A model generated the notes under the pieces. That model made no database searches and was not told the DNA's origin. It was given only the letters and a program-made list of their open reading frames with translations. A stretch of 64,000 nt of DNA from Bradyrhizobium sp. CB1650 (lineage in GTDB: Bacteria; Pseudomonadota; Alphaproteobacteria; Rhizobiales; Xanthobacteraceae): contig NZ_CP121695.1 of assembly GCF_029761915.1 (NCBI RefSeq), positions 3,625,501 through 3,689,500 on the forward strand, written 5' to 3'. The position numbers and the translations under genes are program-made. Below, one piece after another: positions 46,006 to 52,972 of this stretch (positions are counted from its first letter, which is position 1; every line of letters begins with the position of its first letter).

Positions 46006-46377
46006 TTACGCCGCTTCCTCCTTTTGCTGCGCGTCGTAGCGGCGCTGGGCGGCGAGCACGTCCTTCAAATTCTGCTCGGCCCAATCGCGCAAGGGATCGA
46101 CCGCCGCGGCCAGCGTCACGCCGAGCTGGGTGATCGAATATTCCACCGTCACCGGCACGGTTGCGATGGCATGGCGCTTGATCAGTCCGTCGCGTTCGAG
46201 CGATTTGAGAACCTGGCTCAGCATCTTCTGCGAAATGCCTTCAATCGTGCGACGCAACTGATTGAACCGCATCGGCTCCTCGCGCAGCAGCAACAGGATC
46301 AGCACCGCCCATTTGTCGCCGACGCGATCGAGGATCTGGCGTGTTGGGCAGTTGGCTGCATAGACGTCGGGTTTCAT
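46006..46377 (-). CDS. HxlR-family transcriptional regulator
   Basis: 123 aa winged-helix protein: LDRVGDKWAVLILLLLREEP, MRFNQLRRTIEGISQKMLSQ and LKSLERDGLIKRH. Cys10 in AANCPTRQIL corresponds to the redox- or electrophile-sensing cysteine of HypR/YodB-like relatives. It is divergent from an NmrA-like reductase with a 15-bp palindrome between, so it most likely represses that gene and responds to quinones, aldehydes or oxidants. Confidence 0.88.
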   Translation of the reverse strand: MKPDVYAANCPTRQILDRVGDKWAVLILLLLREEPMRFNQLRRTIEGISQKMLSQVLKSLERDGLIKRHAIATVPVTVEYSITQLGVTLAAAVDPLRDWAEQNLKDVLAAQRRYDAQQKEEAA

Positions 46378-46479
46378 CTCCGTTCCTCGCGCTCTGTTCT
46401 GCCGATGCTGCCGGTTACTCTTGCGTAATCAGGTAAGCACAAAGTGCTCTCTTAACACCAGCATCCCTTGCGATATCTA

Positions 46480-46494
46480 GTCACTACAAGTTAC
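46480..46494. promoter_or_regulatory. Candidate HxlR operator, GTnACT-N3-AGTnAC
   Basis: GTCACTACAAGTTAC is a palindrome with a 3-bp centre, between the divergent hxlR-type and oxidoreductase genes and just ahead of the GGAG of the latter. The ACT-N3-AGT core resembles HxlR/YodB boxes. Confidence 0.55.
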
Positions 46495-46516
46495 CATAGG
46501 AGCAAAGGAGCCTTCC

Positions 46517-47128
46517 ATGAAAATTGCTGTCGCCGGCGCCTCGGGCCGGGCCGGGTCGGAGATCACCAAGGAACTATCCAGCCGCGGTCATAGCGTGACC
46601 GCCATCGCCCGAAACCCCGAAAAGATTGGTGCGCTGCCGAACGTCACGCCCACCAAAGGTGACGTGCTTGATCAGGCCGGCCTGACCAGGCTCTGGGCCG
46701 GGCACGATGTCGCGGTGAGCTCCGTGCACTTCCTGGCCAGCGATCCGCACAAGCTGATTGGCGCGGCCAAGGCATCCGGCGTCGGTCGTTACCTCGTCGT
46801 CGGCGGTGCCGGCAGCCTTGAGGTCGCGCCCGGCGTGAAGCTGGTCTCAACCTCCGGTTTTCCAGCACAGTACAAGGCCGAGGCGGAGAAAGGTTCCGCT
46901 TTCCTCGAGCTGTTGCGGCAGGAAAAGGACCTGAACTGGACCTTTATCTCGCCGTCGGCGCTGTTTATCGAGGGCGAACGGACGGCCAAGTTCCGGCTCG
47001 GTAGCGATCAGCTTCTCGCAGATGCGAACGGAAAAAGCTGGATCACTTTCGCAGACTACGCCATCGCACTGGCTGACGAGATCGAGCGTCCCGCGCATCT
47101 GAGGCAGCGTTTCACGGTCGGCTACTAA
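46517..47128 (+). CDS. NAD(P)-binding NmrA-like oxidoreductase
   Basis: 203 aa. A Rossmann motif, VAGASGRAGSEI, starts at residue 5, followed by GHSVTAIARNPEK. The short C-terminal half (WTFISPSALFIEGERTAKFR) is typical of atypical SDR proteins of the NmrA/YwnB type, often annotated as NAD(P)H-binding or quinone oxidoreductase-like. GGAG precedes the ATG. It is the probable target of the divergent HxlR regulator. Confidence 0.82.
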   Translation: MKIAVAGASGRAGSEITKELSSRGHSVTAIARNPEKIGALPNVTPTKGDVLDQAGLTRLWAGHDVAVSSVHFLASDPHKLIGAAKASGVGRYLVVGGAGSLEVAPGVKLVSTSGFPAQYKAEAEKGSAFLELLRQEKDLNWTFISPSALFIEGERTAKFRLGSDQLLADANGKSWITFADYAIALADEIERPAHLRQRFTVGY

Positions 47129-47297
47129 AGCCTCGGTCGCCCCCGGGTTCTTCCGGATAAACCTTTCCTGTGCAAGGGCTTGGGGGCGGTAACCGAGGGC
47201 TCAGGGAAATATTGTCTGTCACAGGAGGCCGCTATATAAGGCCCGGCTCAACGGACCCGTTTTGTTGCGAGTCGTTGCTTAAAAAGATAGGCCGCCC

Positions 47298-47708
47298 TTG
47301 GAAAAGTTGAAAAACTACCGACCGACCGAAAAAGAGCCTTTCATGAACGACCGGCAGAAGGAGTACTTCCGTTTGAAGCTCCTCGCCTGGAAGGATGAGA
47401 TCCTCAAAGAGTCCAAGCTCACCCTGCAGGCCCTGCAGGAGGAGAACGTGAACCACCCCGATCTCGCCGATCGGGCTTCGTCGGAAACCGACCGTGCCAT
47501 CGAACTCCGCGCCCGCGACCGCCAGCGCAAGTTGATCGCCAAGATCGACGCCGCGCTCCAGCGCATCGAGGACAACACCTACGGCTATTGCGAGGAAACC
47601 GGCGAGCCGATCTCGTTGAAGCGGCTCGAGGCGCGGCCCATCGCGACGCTCTCTGTGGAGGCGCAGGAGCGCCACGAGAAACGCGAGAAGGTCTATCGCG
47701 ACGAATGA
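47298..47708 (+). CDS. dksA: DksA/TraR-family RNA polymerase-binding protein, single-cysteine form
   Basis: 136 aa using a TTG start at 47298, which restores the conserved N-terminus (KLKNYRPTEKEPFMNDRQKE); an ATG lies at 47343. Coiled-coil tip residues of the DxxDxA motif are present (Asp55, Asp58, Ala60). Of the four zinc-finger cysteines only Cys98 remains; the others are Thr101, Ser119 and Ala122. This is the usual alphaproteobacterial variant and resembles the zinc-independent DksA2 type. It modulates rRNA and stress promoters with ppGpp. Confidence 0.88.
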   Translation: MEKLKNYRPTEKEPFMNDRQKEYFRLKLLAWKDEILKESKLTLQALQEENVNHPDLADRASSETDRAIELRARDRQRKLIAKIDAALQRIEDNTYGYCEETGEPISLKRLEARPIATLSVEAQERHEKREKVYRDE

Positions 47709-47713
47709 AAGGT

Positions 47714-47744
47714 GAGCCGCCGCGTGCGGCTCTTTCGTTTTTTG
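47714..47744 (+). terminator. Rho-independent terminator of dksA
   Basis: Stem GAGCCGC / GCGGCTC, 5-nt loop, then TTTCGTTTTTT. Confidence 0.8.
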
Positions 47745-48140
47745 TATGCCGACACACTTGGACCGCGTCGATGACGCTCTAAGAGTGGGGCGGTAGGCCT
47801 GTTGCTTTTTCTGCTACCGTGCGTTGCGGTCGGTGAGAATGGTTTTCTATCGGCGTCGCGTCGTCGGCCGCGGATCCGCTAGTTTGTTTCCAATCTCGGA
47901 CTTGTCCCTGGAACTGACCATATCGGCAGCCAAGCCGAACGCCAGCGCGATTTGACCCGCCGTTGGGTTCGTCAGGTGGGACATTCGCCGCGATCGCCGG
48001 TCTTGACGAAGGCCTTCACCGGCACGTCGGCCATCAGCTCGAGCTTCCGAGCTTGGCGATCTCCTCGGTGGGATCGCGATCCAGGCGGTGATTAGGTCGC
48101 GCGGTAGCCGATTCGCTGCGAATTGAGAGCCTGCCGCGGC
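47745..48140. other. Intergenic region without recognisable gene
   Basis: 396 bp between dksA and the membrane protein. No ORF with good coding character and no repeat recognised. It is the left edge of an accessory patch. Confidence 0.4.
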
Positions 48141-49148
48141 CTAGCGCGACCGGCCGATCATCAGCAAGATGCCGCCGATCTGCGGCAAGAGCGCCACCAG
48201 TACTAGGCGCAGCATGGCGAAGGCGTCGGCCTCTGGTTTCGCGGCTCCGCCGCTGAGCCATGCAACGATCTTGGCGGCTGCGTCGGTTTGCGGATCCGCG
48301 GCATGTTCGACGGCTCCCAGTGCAGCATCGAGCGCGCGCTGGCGATCCGCCACGGCTTGCTCGCGCTCGCGGCAGTGGCGGCCAACACCGCCGGCACATT
48401 CCCGGTTACGTGACGCAACGGCGTCCCGTAACGCGTCTTGTGCTATAGTTACAGAGGTCGTCACGCGTGACGCCCGGGTGAGGGTCACGTCCGCGATGTT
48501 GACGGACGCGAACCCGACGCCGGACGTGACGGCGAACACGAAGGTCGCGAACCACACCAGCCAGGCGATGACGGCCGTAGCCCGCCGGCGTGCCTGCCAA
48601 AGCTGGGTCGCGGTCGGCGGCACGGCAAGGGCGACGAGATCGCTGGCGACGCCGATCGCGAGAAAAAGCATTCCGGCAAATTCGGTCGAACCCAGCGTCT
48701 GGGCAAACCACCCGTTCATCGTGATGCCGACGGCGGCGAGCATGAGGGCCGCCACCGTCAAACCATGCGAACTGATCGGGCGCCTGTTCGTCGCCTGGCT
48801 GTGCGGCTCCGTGACGTGCGTGACGTCGGCGGAGAGGGGTCCTCTAACGGCGAGCGTGACGGGCGTGACAGGCGTGACGGGCAACGCGGCAGGCGTGACG
48901 GGCGTGACGGGCGTTACGGGGAACGCAGCGGGCGTGACGGTGACGTTGGGCGTCACTGGTAACACGACGGGCGGGGCGACTGGCTGGACAGGAGGCAGGA
49001 CTTGCGTCGCCGGCGCGGTCGGAGCACGGGCCGCCGCAGTTTGGCGCTGCCGCTTGCGCTGCCGATAAGCGCGTTGTCGCTCAGCAGCCGTTTTAGGCCG
49101 CCGGGCTTCTTGGTCGGGGATTGTTGATGCAACGCTGTCGTCACCCAT
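48141..49148 (-). CDS. Hypothetical membrane protein with Val-Thr-Pro repeats
   Basis: 335 aa. A basic N-terminus (AAERQRAYRQRKRQRQTAAA) is followed by a low-complexity VTPVTPVTP-type stretch at about residues 50-100. Four hydrophobic segments lie between about 130 and 225. A predicted coiled or extracytoplasmic region (ASRNRECAGGVGRHCREREQ) comes next, and a C-terminal helix ends the protein. This layout recalls membrane proteins found on integrative elements and prophages of rhizobia, but I cannot name a family. The repeats come from a GTGACGGGC-rich tandem at about 48855-48960. The neighbour is a broken helicase gene. Confidence 0.65.
   Translation of the reverse strand: MGDDSVASTIPDQEARRPKTAAERQRAYRQRKRQRQTAAARAPTAPATQVLPPVQPVAPPVVLPVTPNVTVTPAAFPVTPVTPVTPAALPVTPVTPVTLAVRGPLSADVTHVTEPHSQATNRRPISSHGLTVAALMLAAVGITMNGWFAQTLGSTEFAGMLFLAIGVASDLVALAVPPTATQLWQARRRATAVIAWLVWFATFVFAVTSGVGFASVNIADVTLTRASRVTTSVTIAQDALRDAVASRNRECAGGVGRHCREREQAVADRQRALDAALGAVEHAADPQTDAAAKIVAWLSGGAAKPEADAFAMLRLVLVALLPQIGGILLMIGRSR
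48855..48960. repeat. Degenerate tandem repeat (GGCGTGACG units) coding for Val-Thr-Pro
   Basis: About eight 9-bp GGCGTGACG-type units with interspersed GGCAACGCGGCA variants, all in frame in the 335-aa gene. This suggests slippage-driven expansion. Confidence 0.75.
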
Positions 49149-49726
49149 TGGAAGTCGTTCCTATCGGCTATGATCGTCAGGCAACCAGGTCAGGCTGGAG
49201 CGGGTGGCCGCGCTTGTCATCGAACGCAGTTCTCCGCTCGCCGTCCGGACATGGATCGGCGTTCGCCGCTCGCGCGGCGTTGGTGAAAATCTCTGTCGTG
49301 GGGCCCCGCGGCCCTTCGCGGGGCGGCGCAGCCATTCATGCGAACGGTTGCGAATTCAAGGCGACGGGGAAGGCAGGGCTGGCCTACGCCTTGGGCCTGA
49401 GGCCAGCTGAAACTATGCGACGGCGAAGATCAACAAAAATCTTGGAAAAAGAGAAGCCGGATCAGTGACTTAGGGGCAGACGAATCCTTGAAAAATTGCG
49501 GGCGGAATCGGCTAAGTCAGCTGAATCTCGAGATTTTCCGTAATCCGGCGTCGGCGTTAACCATTGCGCTTTTTCTGTTGATTTGCCGCCGGCCCGGGCC
49601 GCTTATTGGCGCCCCCGACGGCGGCCGATTCGACTGGTTCGTTCCCAATTTGCACTCGCGCTGGCGGGTTGAGGTTTCGCCGGTAGCGCTCGCCGGCGAC
49701 CGCAAGCCAAGTTCTGGAGTAAAACC
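49149..49726. other. Intergenic region, no gene recognised
   Basis: 578 bp between the membrane protein and the helicase remnant, containing GGGGCCCCGCGGCCC and a GTTAACCATT word. No open frame here has family features. It contains the promoter of the divergent pair at most. Confidence 0.4.
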
Positions 49727-51905
49727 GTGGCCCTCGACTACAAGAAGATCAAATCCGGCCTCCCGTCGACGAAACCAACAGATCCCCGCAAGATCTTCAC
49801 GACGCTCAAGCGCGACACGACCAAGTTCAAGCGGCCGTCGGACGAGCAGGGCGACGTGTTTGATGCCTGGTACGGCAAAAGGAATCGGGGCGACAACACC
49901 CTCAAGATGAACACCGGCTCCGGCAAGACCGTCGTCGGCCTGCTGTGCCTGCAGAGCAGCCTGAACGAAGGCGTCGGGCCCGCGGTGTACGTCACTCCCG
50001 ACAACTATCTACTTCGCCAGGTCATTGCCGAAGCTGAATCCCTGGGGATTGCCGTGACCGAAGACGAGGGAGATGCGGCTTTCCTCTCCGGGAACGCCAT
50101 CCTCGTCATCAACATCTACAAGCTGATCAACGGGAGATCGGTGTTCGGGGTCGGCCGCGGCGGCACCAAGATCGAGATCGGGAGCCTGGTCATCGATGAC
50201 GCGCATGCGTGTCTCGCAACCGTCGCCGAACAGTTCAAGATAAGGCTTTCCTCGTCGCACCCCGCATATCTACATGACCGCCACGCTGGCAGACGACGGC
50301 GTCTTGGTTAGCCACTTCCAGGCCGACGCTTCGGAGGTCGCCGACCCCATTCGCCCAAAGGGCGGCGGCGACATCGGCGACCGCATGATCCTCGCCCCGC
50401 AGGAGATCAACCCCGATATCACGATCGACGAGATCAAGGCGCTCGTCGCGGCCAAGTCCAAGACCATCAACGTCGCGGTTATCGTGCCGTCGAAGAAGAG
50501 GGCGGAGTTCTGGTCCGACATCGCCAACCAGACGCTGACAGCCGAAAACATCGAGGACGGAACCGACAAGCTCCGCAAGGGGCATGTCGGATTGACGGTA
50601 TTCGTCGGCAAGTACGACGGCGTCGATCTGCCTGCTAAGGCTTGCGAACTCTTGGTGATCGACGGCCTGCCCGAGCTCTATGGCCTGCTGGAGAGGATCG
50701 AACAGGAAGCTCTGGATGGCACCCGCAGGCAACTGGTCCGCCAGGTGCAGCGGATTGAGCAGGGCATGGGGCGCGGCGTGCGCTCCAGCCAGGATCACTG
50801 CGTCGTTCTCCTCGTCGGCGCCAAGCTGACCCAGCGCCTGCATCGCCCGGATGCCCGGACGCTGTTCTCGTCTGCGACGCGCGCGCAGCTCGACCTCGGG
50901 CGCGAGGTCACCGCGCAATTAAAGGGTAAGCCGCTGTCGGAGATCGAGACGGTGATGGATCTCTGCCTGACCGGCGACGACGAATGGCTCGACGCCAGCA
51001 GATCCGCCGTCGTCAACGCGGATGCCGGCGACGCAAGCCATGTCGACGAGACCGTGGTCGCATTGCGCAAGGCCTTCGATTTCGCGCGATCCAAGCGGTT
51101 TGACCTCGCAGAGCAGACCGTTCAGGAGGCGGTTAACAAGGTGACCGAGAAGAAGGCCCTCGGCTACCTGAAGCAGCAGCTCGCCGAATACGTCCATCAC
51201 ACCGACCAGAAGAAGGCGCAAGAACTCCAACTGGCCGCGGTGCAGGCCAATCCGGCGCTGGTGCGCCCGATCAGTGGCATCGTCTACAGCAAGCTCACTG
51301 TTCCCAAGGACAGCCAGGCGGCCATGGCCGTGGCATTCATGAAGCGGTTCCTGGAGGCCAATGACCTGATCATGTGGGTCAACGCGCTGATCGAATCCTT
51401 GGCGTGGGGAGAGGAGAACAGCAAGAAATTCGAGTCGGCGATGCTCGATCTCGGTCTCTTCCTGGGCTTCGGATCGCAGCGGCCAGAACAGGACACCGGT
51501 CGCGGGCCCGACAACCTGTGGGCCCTCGGCGCTTTGCAGTACCTTGTGATCGAGTGCAAGAGCGGCGCCGTCAAGGCAAGCTCGATCAACAAGCACGACT
51601 GCAACCAGCTCAATGGCTCCATGACGTGGTTCACCGACAAGTACGACAAGAGCTGCAGCGCGACGCCGGTCATGGTGCATCCCAAGACCACGCCAGAGCA
51701 CGCCGCAACTCTGCACGCCGACGCGAGGATCGTCACGGTTGAGTGCCTGACGCGCCTGGTTGATGCGGTGCGGAAGTACGCGGTGGCGATCAGCCAGAAG
51801 AACGGGTATGCCGACGTTAAGGTGGTGGCAGCCCAGTTGAACCACTTCGGACTGACGCCGAACGACTTCGTCACGAAATTCACCGTGCGATCAAAGAAAT
51901 CGTGA
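49727..51905 (+). pseudogene. SF2 DEAD/DEAH-type helicase with C-terminal nuclease-like domain, disrupted
   Basis: Two frames. The first (GTG 49727 to 50311) has Walker A MNTGSGKTVVGLL and the Walker B/DEAH box VIDDAHACL. The second (from before 50274 to 51905, +1 frame) continues with motif III IYMTATLAD, helicase-C motif VI QGMGRGVR, a helical middle and, near the end, YLVIECKSG preceded by Asp in GPDNLWAL, resembling a PD-(D/E)XK nuclease core. The break lies near 50250-50275. Either a small indel or a deletion removing the segment between motifs II and III would explain it; I recall longer homologues, which favours a deletion. Function would be DNA-directed, possibly restriction or phage defence. 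Confidence 0.7.
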
Positions 51906-52013
51906 ACCTTCGGGGCTGCATCGGCGGTTCCGGGCGGACGCGGAGATGCATGGCGCGCAAGCGGTGACTTAGTTCAGGCTCCCGACGATCAGAGTCGTCG
52001 CCGGCACGACAAA

Positions 52014-52745
52014 TCACCCGGACCGGCAACTAAGATCGAAAATTTCGATATCGAGCAACGGCGGCGTCGTTGGAACAGTCGTCTCAGACTCTGACCCGAC
52101 GGGCCTCAGACGCCGCAACGTTGGAACGAGGTAACCGGAGAAATCCTGGTAAGCACTTACAAATTGCGAAACCGGTCTTCCTCCGAGTTCCAGCGCGTCA
52201 TAGTCCAGGCGAACCAAACGTCCCTCTGCATCGAAAAACAACTTCTGCTGGAGCGGATAAATGGAGTACTCTTCGGAAAACTCGACCTGCATCAGGCGAA
52301 GTGGCCGCGAGCCACCGTTGACAGGTGGCGGATCCTCTTCGCGTATCGACGCCGCTCTTTCCAGAAGGTAGGGCATAGCTACCAGGGCCCACACGGAATA
52401 TCCGCAGAACTGAGCGAGATCCAGGACGTCCCAAGATCCATTCGAAGCGCGTCTCCTCCAGTCGTCGAAAGAACGGCTCTCGACCCGGATCGCCTCGCCG
52501 TCCTCGTTTTCGATGCCGACCTTTCTCTGGTCGCAGAAGAGACGATCATTAGTCGCGTCAAAGCCCATGATACGGACCGAATGCTCGCGGATGTCTGCCT
52601 CGATCACCACTTCCTTCAATGAGCTTTCTTGATTTTTTTGTTCGACAAGCAAACTGCTCATAGTCATGTGAACGGTAAACCCACGCAGGTTGCGCCAGCG
52701 GTCGGCGCCGCCAGACGCCGACAAGACCTGCTCTAGCAGGCTCAT
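52014..52745 (-). CDS. Hypothetical protein, probably paired with the adjacent regulator
   Basis: 243 aa from ATG 52745, preceded by GGAGGAG. The sequence alternates strands and turns (FTVHMTMSSLLVEQKNQESS, FSEEYSIYPLQQKLFFDAEG), suggestive of a beta-rich LolA-like sheet, but there is no signal peptide or lipobox and the similarity is only impressionistic. It is on the same strand as the 959-aa winged-helix ATPase upstream, 227 bp away. No function assigned. Confidence 0.5.
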   Translation of the reverse strand: MSLLEQVLSASGGADRWRNLRGFTVHMTMSSLLVEQKNQESSLKEVVIEADIREHSVRIMGFDATNDRLFCDQRKVGIENEDGEAIRVESRSFDDWRRRASNGSWDVLDLAQFCGYSVWALVAMPYLLERAASIREEDPPPVNGGSRPLRLMQVEFSEEYSIYPLQQKLFFDAEGRLVRLDYDALELGGRPVSQFVSAYQDFSGYLVPTLRRLRPVGSESETTVPTTPPLLDIEIFDLSCRSG

Positions 52746-52972
52746 TCCACTCCTCCCCGTTGCGGCCACTCAAGAGCGGATAGCCAACGTTGGCAGCTTG
52801 GTCGCGCTTCAGTCGTCGTGACCCTACTGTGACGGCCTGAAAAGCCGCCTTCAAGCAGGGCAACCCTCGCTTTTACAACTCTTCGCGAATCTTCACGGGT
52901 GTGTCGGGCGCAGCTTTCATTCTGCCCGTCAGCCGCCTCGACGCCCATGCGAACGTCACGCGAGGTGCGGCG

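Noticed and set aside
48855..48960. Short tandem units that might be a CRISPR array
   Set aside because: Units are 9 bp, in frame in a protein gene and without unique spacers.
49121..49468. 115-aa plus-strand frame between the membrane protein and the helicase
   Set aside because: Overlaps the start of the divergent gene and shows no recognisable protein features.
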